Shown: in pieces, positions 1 through 6,586 of the stretch | How positions within the stretch are numbered: the first letter of the stretch is position 1 | How the letters are laid out: every line of letters starts with the position of its first letter | From: Pseudomonadota bacterium | GTDB taxonomy: Bacteria > Pseudomonadota > Alphaproteobacteria > Rhizobiales > Xanthobacteraceae | Direction of reading: 5' to 3' | Assembly: GCA_023430245.1 (NCBI GenBank) | Contig: JAEZBA010000608.1 | Coordinates: forward strand, 1 to 9,751 | DNA: 9,751 bases | The notes under the pieces: generated by a model | Told to the model about the DNA's origin: nothing | Database searches by the model: none | Seen by the model: the letters and a program-made list of their open reading frames with translations, nothing else | Made by a program: the position numbers and the translations under genes

Positions 1-813
1 GGCCGCGACCGCGAAGATGAAGTCGGCATGGCTGTCGGGCAGGATGCGTTTCACCGTGCCCTCGCCCGGCCCCTGCCCGAGCCACCCGCCCCGCAGGAAG
101 GACTCCACCGCGTTGTCGACCTGGAAGGTGTCGCCGGAGGACGGGTCCATGAACCGCTTCAGGCGGCGAGCCACATGCGGCACCGTCAGATAGGCGGCGC
201 CGAGACCTGCGACTGCGGCACCGGCCAGTCCCGCGACCCAGATCAACCGCATACCGGCCATGAAGAACAGCGAGCCCCACACCATCGCGATCAGCATGGT
301 CTGGCCGAAATCGGGCTGAAGCATCAGCAGCGTGACCACCGCTCCAAGCAGCGCGAGGGCCAGCGTGTTGGCGGGCATGTCCGGTTTGCGCGCGGATTCG
401 GCGAACAGCCAGGCGATCAGAATCACGAAGGCGGGCTTGACGAATTCGGAGGGCTGAATGTTGACGCCCAGTAGCACGATCCAGCGCCGCGCGCCTTTGA
501 TCTCGGTGCCGAGGACCAGCGTTCCCGCCAGCAGCACCATGCTGACGAAGAACACCACCAGCGCCAGCCGCCGGATCTGATGCGGCGACAACAACGAGGT
601 GCCAAGCATGATGGCAATCGCCGGCAGCAAATACATCATCTGCCGGTTCACAAAGTGAAACGGATCGAGCCCGAGCTTGCTCGCCACCGGTGAGCTTGCG
701 GCCAGCAGGAGAATGATGCCGGCCAGCATCAGCGCGCCCAGCGCCGCCAGCGTCAGCCGGTCAACCGTCCACCACCAGACCGCAAAAGGCGTCAGTCGCG
801 TGCGCGAGATCAT
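1..813 (-). CDS. ftsW: FtsW, septal peptidoglycan glycosyltransferase (SEDS family), 3' end cut by window edge
   Basis: FtsW is the inner-membrane SEDS glycan polymerase of the divisome. It polymerises lipid II at the septum together with its partner transpeptidase FtsI. The first 271 residues are visible and open to the window edge; the full protein is usually near 380. Seen: a short cytoplasmic N-terminus (MISRTRLTPFAVWWW), then several hydrophobic membrane segments from about residue 19, KGARRW (106-111), QPSEFVKP (120-127), QPDFGQT (166-172), GQGPGEG (246-252) and LPDSHADFIF (258-267). The Asp of HADF (about D264) aligns by family knowledge with the catalytic Asp of SEDS polymerases. The ATG at 811-813 is chosen because the protein begins there as family members do, with a G-rich stretch (GGGGGCC) just upstream. 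It is the last gene of this stretch and is separated from murD by 146 bases that hold a possible CtrA box, so it may have its own promoter. The family call is very secure; the C-terminus is not seen. Confidence 0.97.
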   Translation of the reverse strand, partial: MISRTRLTPFAVWWWTVDRLTLAALGALMLAGIILLLAASSPVASKLGLDPFHFVNRQMMYLLPAIAIMLGTSLLSPHQIRRLALVVFFVSMVLLAGTLVLGTEIKGARRWIVLLGVNIQPSEFVKPAFVILIAWLFAESARKPDMPANTLALALLGAVVTLLMLQPDFGQTMLIAMVWGSLFFMAGMRLIWVAGLAGAAVAGLGAAYLTVPHVARRLKRFMDPSSGDTFQVDNAVESFLRGGWLGQGPGEGTVKRILPDSHADFIFAVAA

Positions 814-959
814 CAGGGCCCCCGAAGGATCAAAATCGCCCGTCGGGGTTTAGGTTCGATTAACGAAATGAGGGCCCTGCGCATCGTAGGCGGTACGACG
901 GGGGCCGGGTCCCATCTTCCGCAGCGGCGGCTAAAGGTCCCGCTTTCGGGGGACGACGG
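814..959 (-). promoter_or_regulatory. murD-ftsW intergenic region, possible ftsW promoter region
   Basis: This 146-base gap carries no credible gene. On the minus strand it contains, just after the murD stop, a small hairpin (CCCG-AAAG-CGGG) without a good U-tract. Next comes the most AT-rich patch of the gap, which holds a CtrA-like TTAA repeat about 36 bases before the ftsW ATG. The gap breaks the otherwise tight mraY-murD coupling and could hold a promoter. No convincing -35/-10 pair could be assigned by eye. Confidence 0.4.
849..864 (+). promoter_or_regulatory. Putative CtrA-binding box upstream of ftsW (TTTA-N7-TTAAC)
   Basis: The plus strand reads TTTAGGTTCGATTAAC. The CtrA consensus is TTAA, seven bases, TTAA(C). 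One half-site is perfect with the extra C; the other differs by one base. It lies about 36-51 bases upstream of the ftsW start, a plausible promoter position. CtrA is the cell-cycle master regulator of alphaproteobacteria and is known to bind promoters of division genes in Caulobacter. Binding here is inference, because a one-mismatch match to a short motif can arise by chance. Confidence 0.35.
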
Positions 960-2333
960 CTATGAGGGTAGCCCCTGCACCAGCTCGCGGAACCGGTTCC
1001 CGCGCACTTCGAAATTCGGGAACTGATCGAAGGAGGCGCAGGCGGGCGACAGCAGCACCACGGCAGGATTGCCGGCTTGAGCCGCGTCGCGGGCGGCATG
1101 CTCCGTCGCCGCGTCGAGCGTATCGGCGATCTCGAACGGCACTTTGCCCTCAAGCGTGCGGGCGAAGTCCGGCGCCGCCTTACCGATCAGATAAGCCTTG
1201 GCGATCTTCGGAAAGAATTCAGCGAGTCCTGAGATACCGCCCTCTTTTGGCAGGCCGCCGGCAATCCAGTAGATATTATCGAAGGAGGCTAGCGCCTTCG
1301 CCGCCGAGTCGGAATTGGTCGCCTTTGAATCGTTGACGAACAGCACCGCACCTTTCCGGCCGACCTCCTCCATGCGATGCGCAAGACCGGGAAAGCTGCG
1401 CAGCCCCTCCTGCAGCGTCTTGTCGTCTACGCCCAGCGCCGAACATGCCGCAAAAGCCGCAACCGCATTCTGCATGTTGTGGCTGCCGCGCAGCGAACCG
1501 ATGCCAGCCAGATCGGCGATGTCCTCGGCTTCGCTGGCGCCGGTGCGGTAGATGTTCCGCTCCCCACCGACATAGCCATGCGGGATGATGCGGTCGATCG
1601 ATATCGGCACCACAGCGCGCTGCATGGCGGCAAGATTTCTTGCCATGCCGCGCCCGAAATCGTCGTCGACCCCGATGATGCGAACCTTCGCACGACCGAG
1701 GATGCGGCTCTTCACCGCCGCATAATGCTCGATGGTTCCGTGCCGGTCGATATGGTCCGGGGTGACGTTGAGCATGATGCCGATGGTCGGATCGATCGAA
1801 GGCGCGAGGTCGATCTGGTAGGAGGAACACTCGATCACGTAATGACGCGCGGCAGTGAGTGGTTCGAGCTGCAGCACCGGCACGCCGATATTCCCGCCCA
1901 TCTGCACGTCGCGGCCGGCATGCCGCAGCAGATGCGCGATCAGCGCGGTGGTGGTGGATTTTCCGTTGGTGCCAGTGATGGCAACGAACGGCGCATCGGG
2001 CGCCTGTTTGCGCCGCTCGCGGCAAAACAATTCGACATCGCCGATAATCTCGACACCGGCCGCGGTCGCAAGCTTCGCGGACCAGTGTGGCTCAGGATGC
2101 GTCAACGGCACCCCGGGCGTCAGGAGCAAGGCGGCAACTTTGGACCAGTCGATATGGTGCAGGTCGCCAGTGACAACCTTCGCCTCCGCCGCCTGTGCAA
2201 CCTTCTTCGCGTCGTCGTCGAAAGCGATCACGGTCGCGCCGCCTTCGATCAACGCCCGACAGGTGGCAAGCCCCGAACCTCCGAGACCGAATACGGCGAC
2301 GGTCTTGCCGGCGAAGGTGGTGACCGGAATCAT
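960..2333 (-). CDS. murD: UDP-N-acetylmuramoyl-L-alanine--D-glutamate ligase (MurD)
   Basis: MurD is the cytoplasmic ligase that adds D-glutamate to UDP-MurNAc-L-Ala using ATP. The protein is 457 residues, normal for the family. Seen: an N-terminal Rossmann-like UDP-binding domain (TVAVFGLGGSGLA, from residue 11), the Mur ligase P-loop GTNGKSTT (121-128) in the central ATPase domain, ECSSYQID (168-175), NVTPDHIDRHG (189-199), the ADP-contacting NDSKATNSDSA (334-344) in the C-terminal domain, and LLSPACASFDQF (427-438). The ATG at 2331-2333 overlaps the mraY stop as ATGA, which indicates translational coupling and fixes the start. An open frame continues upstream of this ATG across mraY, but that stretch does not resemble MurD and is a high-GC shadow of mraY. 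The gene ends in TAG, which matters for interpreting the amber codon in ftsI. Confidence 0.98.
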   Translation of the reverse strand: MIPVTTFAGKTVAVFGLGGSGLATCRALIEGGATVIAFDDDAKKVAQAAEAKVVTGDLHHIDWSKVAALLLTPGVPLTHPEPHWSAKLATAAGVEIIGDVELFCRERRKQAPDAPFVAITGTNGKSTTTALIAHLLRHAGRDVQMGGNIGVPVLQLEPLTAARHYVIECSSYQIDLAPSIDPTIGIMLNVTPDHIDRHGTIEHYAAVKSRILGRAKVRIIGVDDDFGRGMARNLAAMQRAVVPISIDRIIPHGYVGGERNIYRTGASEAEDIADLAGIGSLRGSHNMQNAVAAFAACSALGVDDKTLQEGLRSFPGLAHRMEEVGRKGAVLFVNDSKATNSDSAAKALASFDNIYWIAGGLPKEGGISGLAEFFPKIAKAYLIGKAAPDFARTLEGKVPFEIADTLDAATEHAARDAAQAGNPAVVLLSPACASFDQFPNFEVRGNRFRELVQGLPS

Positions 2334-3418
2334 CGCAGCTTCAGCGTCGACAGCCCGATCAGCGCCAGCATGATCGAGATGATCCAGAACCGGATCACAA
2401 TTTGCGGCTCGGTCCAGCCCTTCTGCTCGTAGTGGTGATGGATCGGCGCCATCCGGAACACGCGCTTGCCGAACAGACGGAAAGAGACCACCTGCACGAT
2501 CACTGACACCGCTTCCAGCACGAACAACCCGCCGATGATGGCGAGCGCGATCTCGTGCTTGGTTGCGACTGCAATGGTGCCGATCAGGCCACCGAGCGCC
2601 AGCGAACCGGTATCGCCCATGAAGATCGAGGCCGGCGGCGCGTTGTACCAGAGAAAGCCGATGCCAGCGCCGATCACCGCCCCGCACAACACCGCCAGCT
2701 CGCCCGTACCGGCGACATAGTGAATTTGCAGATAGTCGGCGAACAGCGCATTGCCGGCGAGATAGGAAATCAGCCCAAAGCTGAGTGCGGCGATGATCAC
2801 CGGCACGATCGCAAGGCCGTCGAGTCCGTCGGTGAGGTTCACCGCATTGCCGGCGCCGACGATAATGAAGGCGCCGAACACGACGAAGAACCAGCCGAGA
2901 TCGACGATCAGGTCCTTGAAGAACGGGAACGCCAGCGACGTCGCGAAAGCCGGCCGGCCGAGCTGCGCGATCGCGAGACAGGCGAGGATAGCAACGATGG
3001 TCTCCGCCGTGAGGCGCAGCTTGCCGGAGAAGGCCGTGTAAGCCTGTTGCTTCGTCACCTTCAGATAATCGTCGTAAAAGCCTATCATCCCGAAAGCGAC
3101 GGTGACGCCGATTACGACCCAGACGTAAGGGTTGTAGACATTGGCCCATAATATGGTCGACACGGTTACCGCGAAGATGATCATCAGCCCGCCCATCGTG
3201 GGCGTGCCGATCTTGCTCTTCAGATGCGATTGCGGACCGTCCTCGCGGCTCGGCTGGCCCCTGCCCTGCGCAGCACGCAGCCAGTCAATGATCGGCGATC
3301 CGGCGAGGAACATGAATAGCGCGGCAGTCATCAACGCGCCGCCGGTCCGGAATGAAATGTAGCGGAAAATATTCAGGGCCGGAAATGTGTCGGAGTAGTC
3401 GGCAAGCCAGGTGAGCAT
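2330..3418 (-). CDS. mraY: Phospho-N-acetylmuramoyl-pentapeptide-transferase (MraY)
   Basis: MraY transfers phospho-MurNAc-pentapeptide from UDP to undecaprenyl phosphate, making lipid I at the cytoplasmic face of the membrane. With the ATG at 3416-3418 (MLTWLADYSDTFPALNIFRY) the protein is 362 residues, matching the usual length near 360. An in-frame ATG 15 codons upstream (3463) is rejected: it sits inside the murF end and adds a stretch unlike the family. Seen: about ten hydrophobic segments, the catalytic Asp pair in YDDYLK (D116-D117), NAVNLTDGLDGL (191-202), IFMGDTGS with D269, and the HHH triad (327-329) in PIHHHY. All match the metal- and substrate-binding residues known for MraY. An AAGG overlapping the murF end lies 11 bases before the ATG. 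The start follows the murF stop by 7 bases, and the stop overlaps the murD start (ATGA). It acts on the MurF product. Confidence 0.97.
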   Translation of the reverse strand: MLTWLADYSDTFPALNIFRYISFRTGGALMTAALFMFLAGSPIIDWLRAAQGRGQPSREDGPQSHLKSKIGTPTMGGLMIIFAVTVSTILWANVYNPYVWVVIGVTVAFGMIGFYDDYLKVTKQQAYTAFSGKLRLTAETIVAILACLAIAQLGRPAFATSLAFPFFKDLIVDLGWFFVVFGAFIIVGAGNAVNLTDGLDGLAIVPVIIAALSFGLISYLAGNALFADYLQIHYVAGTGELAVLCGAVIGAGIGFLWYNAPPASIFMGDTGSLALGGLIGTIAVATKHEIALAIIGGLFVLEAVSVIVQVVSFRLFGKRVFRMAPIHHHYEQKGWTEPQIVIRFWIISIMLALIGLSTLKLR

Positions 3419-3425
3419 GCGGCGA

Positions 3426-4865
3426 TCAACCTTGCGCTGCATCCATCGCGGCACGTGGCGCATATCTGCGCTGGAGCGCTTTCACGATGGGTGTCATTCT
3501 TGAGCCGTTGGAGCCCTTGATCATGATGGCATCGCCACCCGAGACCGCTTCGAGAATCTGCGGTTCCAGGGCGCTGGAGTCATTGGCATAGCCGCCCCGG
3601 CGATTAGAGGGAAGCGCCTCCCACAGATTTCGCATGCCTGGACCCGAGCAGAACACCAGATCGACCCCGTGATCCACAATCGGCTGCGCCAGCCGGGCAT
3701 GCAGTTCAGCCGACCGCTCGCCAAGTTCGAGCATGTCGCCCAGCACAGCGATCCGGCGGCCGCGCGGGCCGGGCTCGGCCTGCCCAAGCAGCGCGAGGGC
3801 GGCGACCATGGAGACCGGGTTGGCATTATAGCTCTCGTCGATCAGGAGCGCCTGCCCACCGGGCATATCGAGCGTGATGCGAGTGCCACGTCCGCTTGCC
3901 GGCTGCAGATCGGACAGCGCGAGTGCCGAGACCGCGAGGTCCGCGTCGGCAATTTTCGCAGCAGCCAGCACCGCAAGCGAGTTCATGACAAGATGCTTTC
4001 CCGGTGCGCCGAGCTTGTAGGTCACGTCATCGCCGAGGATGTTTGCCTGCACGGTGGACGTGTCAGCTTGCAGCATGCATTTGATCAGCCGTGCATCGGC
4101 ACCGGCTTCTTCGCCAAACCCCACGACCCGGGACACCCGGGCATCGAGCGCACGATCGCACAGCCGGTCGAACTGGTCATTGTCGCGGTTGAGTATTGCG
4201 ACCCCGCCCTCGACCAGTCCCTCGAAGATTTCGGCCTTGGCATCCGCAATGGCGTCGATGGATTCGAAGAACTCGATATGCACCGGCGCGATGGTGGTGA
4301 TGATCGCGATATCGGGCTGCACCAGGCGCGACAGAGGACCGATCTCGCCTGCGTGATTCATGCCGAGCTCGAACACGGCAAAATTCGCGTCCGCAGGGCA
4401 GCGCGATAGCGACAGTGGCACGCCCCAGTGATTATTGTAGGACGCGGCGGACGCGTGCGTCTTTCCTTGACGCGACAACACGAGGCGCAACGCTTCCTTG
4501 GTCGAGGTCTTCCCGACCGACCCGGTCACTGCGATGACCTTGCCGGCAAAACGCGCGCGCGCTGCGTCTGCGAGATCGCGCAAGCCCTCCAGTACATCGT
4601 CGACCACCAGCAGCGGCGCGTCGGCCGCAAACGCATCACGCTTGGCCGCCGAGACGACCGCAAGGCCCGCGCCCGCTTGCAAAGCTGCGGCAACAAAATC
4701 GTGACCGTCGCGGTTATCGCCGGCAATCGCAAAGAAGGCATCGCCTGCGCTCAGCGTGCGGCTGTCGATCGAAATGCCGCCGACGGACGCGGGCAGCGGT
4801 CCCTCGCGGCGCGCTCGCATCGCGGATGCCATTGCATCGAGAGTCCATAGGCTCTGCACGCTCAT
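3426..4865 (-). CDS. murF: UDP-N-acetylmuramoyl-tripeptide--D-alanyl-D-alanine ligase (MurF)
   Basis: MurF adds D-Ala-D-Ala to UDP-MurNAc-tripeptide, the last cytoplasmic step of the peptide stem, using ATP. With the start at 4863-4865 (MSVQSLWTLDAMA) it is 479 residues. Seen, numbered from that start: a short N-terminal UDP-binding domain, the P-loop TGSVGKTS (114-121) typical of MurF, YNNHWGVPLSL (about 143-153), ELGMNHAGEIG (166-176), HLVMNSLAVLAA (291-302), LIDESYNANP (341-350), a hallmark of the C-terminal domain, and KGSNGSRM near the C-terminus. A start ten codons upstream (4895) is possible but has no ribosome-binding site. The chosen ATG follows GGGGGGACAGGACGAC, with AGGA four bases away, and begins where family members begin. 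It lies 130 bases after murE and 7 bases before mraY. Confidence 0.96.
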   Translation of the reverse strand: MSVQSLWTLDAMASAMRARREGPLPASVGGISIDSRTLSAGDAFFAIAGDNRDGHDFVAAALQAGAGLAVVSAAKRDAFAADAPLLVVDDVLEGLRDLADAARARFAGKVIAVTGSVGKTSTKEALRLVLSRQGKTHASAASYNNHWGVPLSLSRCPADANFAVFELGMNHAGEIGPLSRLVQPDIAIITTIAPVHIEFFESIDAIADAKAEIFEGLVEGGVAILNRDNDQFDRLCDRALDARVSRVVGFGEEAGADARLIKCMLQADTSTVQANILGDDVTYKLGAPGKHLVMNSLAVLAAAKIADADLAVSALALSDLQPASGRGTRITLDMPGGQALLIDESYNANPVSMVAALALLGQAEPGPRGRRIAVLGDMLELGERSAELHARLAQPIVDHGVDLVFCSGPGMRNLWEALPSNRRGGYANDSSALEPQILEAVSGGDAIMIKGSNGSRMTPIVKALQRRYAPRAAMDAAQG

Positions 4866-4995
4866 GTCGTCCTGTCCCCCCGCCCCACCTGTCATCGCCG
4901 GGCGTATTCGCTCCGAGAGCGGCGTTACTTCCTCGCCTCCAACCCGGCCATCTAGTCAATGCCCGCGAAAGGCGCGGGCGCGAATCAAATCGAAG
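4866..4995 (-). promoter_or_regulatory. murE-murF intergenic region with hairpin
   Basis: This 130-base gap has no gene that can be supported, apart from a possible 10-codon extension of murF from 4895. It holds the hairpin at 4961-4979 and ends in the G-rich ribosome-binding region of murF. A TTGACT at about 4958 on the minus strand resembles a -35 box, but no matching -10 box was found at the usual spacing. Confidence 0.35.
4961..4979 (-). other. Perfect 7-bp hairpin just after murE
   Basis: GCCCGCG and CGCGGGC form a perfect 7-bp, GC-only stem with a 5-base loop (CCTTT on the transcribed strand), 17 bases past the murE stop. The transcript after it reads AUUGACUAG rather than a U-run, so it is not a standard intrinsic terminator. 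It could be a 3'-end stabiliser, a processing site or a weak attenuator between murE and murF. The structure is directly visible; any function is inference. Confidence 0.45.
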
Positions 4996-6441
4996 TCATC
5001 CTTTCCGCGCCATCAACGCCGCCGCGACTGCATCGTGGTCGCTAAACGGCAATACCCGGTCGCCAACGATCTGGCCACTTTCGTGGCCTTTGCCAGCAAT
5101 CACCAGCACGTCACCGCCCTGAAGCTGCTTGATCGCGCTGCAAATCGCCTCGCCGCGGTCGGCAATTTCGATCGCGCCGGGCGAGGCTTTCACGATTTCC
5201 GCGCGAATTGCGGCTGGATCCTCATTGCGCGGATTGTCATCGGTGACGATCACACGATCGGCTTTTTCGGCGGCGATGGCCCCCATCATCGGACGCTTGC
5301 CGGCATCGCGATTGCCGCCGCAGCCGAACACCACAAACAGCCGCCCGGTCACATAGGGGCGCAGCGCTTCGAGCGTTTTCGCCAGCGCATCCGGCTTGTG
5401 TGCGTAATCGACAAAGATCGGCGCCGCACCCTTTCGCCCGACGAATTCCAGCCGGCCCTTGGCGCCTTCGAGGTCTTCCATGGCTTCGAACACGGCGTCC
5501 GGCGGCGTGCCGGTGACAATGGCAAGGCCCGCCGCCACCAGCGCGTTCTCGATCTGGAATTCGCCGACCAAAGGCAAGTGCAATTCGTGCCGCCGCTGAT
5601 CGAATTGCAGCGTGATCTTCTGCGCGTAGCCGTCGACTTTGCTTTTCACAACATGAAGATCGTCGCCGTCGCGTCCGACCGTGAATACCCGCAAGCCGCG
5701 TCTGGATGCGGCGTCGATCACGTGGCGCGCCTCGGCATGATCGGCGGACACCACCGCGGCGCCGTCCGGCGCGATCAGTTCCTCAAACAGCCGAAGCTTG
5801 GCGCGGAGATAGGACTCGAGATCGGGATGGTAGTCGAGATGATCGCGGCTGAGATTGGTGAAGCCGCCGGCCGCCACGCGAACGCCGTCGAGCCGGTATT
5901 GATCGAGGCCGTGCGAGGACGCCTCCATCGCCAGATGGGTGACGCCTTCGCCCGCAAGCTGGTCCAAGGTGCGATGCAGGGCCACAGGATCGGGCGTCGT
6001 CAGCGACCCGTAGGTCTCGCCGGCAGGCGACACCACGCCGATGGTGCCGATACTGGCGGCCGCGCAACCGGCACCTTCCCAGATTTGCCTAGTGAAGGCA
6101 GCGACCGATGTCTTGCCGCTGGTGCCGGTGATCGCGGCGATCGTCGCAGGCTGACGCGGATACAATTTCGCCGCAGCGAGTGAGAGCGCTCGGCGTGCAT
6201 TGGGAACCGCAATCACGGGGATCGCGGCCGTGGCATCGCCGCGCTCGGCCAGAATGGCGGCAGCGCCTGCCTTTGCGGCATCTCCCGCAAACCGCAGGCC
6301 GTCAGCCTTGGCGCCTGAAATCGCCACGAACAGGTCGCCGGGCTTGACCGCACGGCTGTCTGCGGTGACCCCGCCGATCTCGATGGCACCGGTTGCGGGA
6401 TCGATGGTGGCGAGGCCGGAGAGGATGTCGGAGAGCTTCAT
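4996..6441 (-). CDS. murE: UDP-N-acetylmuramoyl-L-alanyl-D-glutamate--2,6-diaminopimelate ligase (MurE)
   Basis: MurE adds meso-diaminopimelate to UDP-MurNAc-L-Ala-D-Glu in the cytoplasm, using ATP. The protein is 481 residues, normal for the family. Seen: the N-terminal UDP-binding domain with TADSRAVKPGDLFVAISG (26-43), the P-loop TGTSGKTS (105-112), GSLTTPDP (145-152), EASSHGLDQYRLDG (173-186), NLSRDHLDYH (196-205), YAHKPDAL (346-353), GCGGNRDAGKRPMM (373-386), and DNPRNEDP (402-409). The DNPR motif marks specificity for meso-diaminopimelate over lysine, as expected for a Gram-negative. The P-loop has Ser where many MurE proteins have Asn (TGTNGKT); the Walker Lys and Thr are intact. The ATG at 6439-6441 is the first in-frame start after an in-frame TGA at 6454-6456. 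No clear Shine-Dalgarno precedes it. It lies 145 bases after ftsI. Confidence 0.97.
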   Translation of the reverse strand: MKLSDILSGLATIDPATGAIEIGGVTADSRAVKPGDLFVAISGAKADGLRFAGDAAKAGAAAILAERGDATAAIPVIAVPNARRALSLAAAKLYPRQPATIAAITGTSGKTSVAAFTRQIWEGAGCAAASIGTIGVVSPAGETYGSLTTPDPVALHRTLDQLAGEGVTHLAMEASSHGLDQYRLDGVRVAAGGFTNLSRDHLDYHPDLESYLRAKLRLFEELIAPDGAAVVSADHAEARHVIDAASRRGLRVFTVGRDGDDLHVVKSKVDGYAQKITLQFDQRRHELHLPLVGEFQIENALVAAGLAIVTGTPPDAVFEAMEDLEGAKGRLEFVGRKGAAPIFVDYAHKPDALAKTLEALRPYVTGRLFVVFGCGGNRDAGKRPMMGAIAAEKADRVIVTDDNPRNEDPAAIRAEIVKASPGAIEIADRGEAICSAIKQLQGGDVLVIAGKGHESGQIVGDRVLPFSDHDAVAAALMARKG

Positions 6442-6586
6442 CGCGGCGATGTTTCACGCCCCGGGCGGTGGGGCAAGAGGCCAACAGAAAGAAATAAAGA
6501 AGCCGGCTTCATGCGGGCATCGAGGTCTTGCCATGAAAACGTGGATGGCCGCTGGCCCGCCGGCCGTCATGGCGCGGCCAAGTCTC
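6442..6586 (-). promoter_or_regulatory. ftsI-murE intergenic region, two weak hairpins
   Basis: This 145-base gap contains no supportable gene. On the minus strand it carries a terminator-like palindrome with a T-rich tail (6488-6510). Closer to murE there is a 5-bp stem, GCCCC/GGGGC (6458-6462 with 6470-6474), that could mask the region just upstream of the murE start. murE has no obvious Shine-Dalgarno, so structure or coupling may matter here. No -35/-10 promoter could be assigned. Confidence 0.3.
6488..6510 (-). terminator. Weak terminator-like palindrome after ftsI
   Basis: On the minus strand GAAGCCGGCTTC, a 12-base palindrome, is followed directly by TTTATTTCTTT. A second small inverted repeat, ATGC-CC-GCAT, lies just upstream (6511-6520). 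The stem is short (4 bp if a CCGG loop is allowed) and the T-tract is interrupted, so at best this is a leaky terminator between ftsI and murE. Chance is a real alternative. Confidence 0.25.

Noticed and set aside
28..474. Plus-strand open frame of 148 codons at the left edge.
   Set aside because: It is antisense to ftsW, which is clearly coding here (QPSEFVKP, QPDFGQT, HADFIF).
1377..2432. Plus-strand open frame of 351 codons opposite murD.
   Set aside because: It is a shadow of murD, spans the conserved mraY/murD junction, and has His/Arg-rich composition with no family motif.
2334..3149. An open reading frame in the murD frame extends 272 codons upstream of the murD ATG, as if a 729-residue fusion existed.
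   Set aside because: The added part is Arg-rich, resembles no Mur domain and lies wholly over mraY, whose catalytic motifs are intact in another frame. The ATGA overlap at 2330-2333 gives a natural murD start.
3419..3463. Upstream in-frame ATG (3463) as the mraY start, giving 377 residues.
   Set aside because: It would overlap the murF end and add a basic stretch absent from the family. MLTWLADYSD matches the usual MraY start and gives 362 residues.
4756..6183. Long plus-strand open frame of 475 codons opposite murE.
   Set aside because: It is antisense to a gene with all family motifs. Its product is low in recognisable domains and biased to Arg, His and Asp, as expected for the complement of GC-rich codons.
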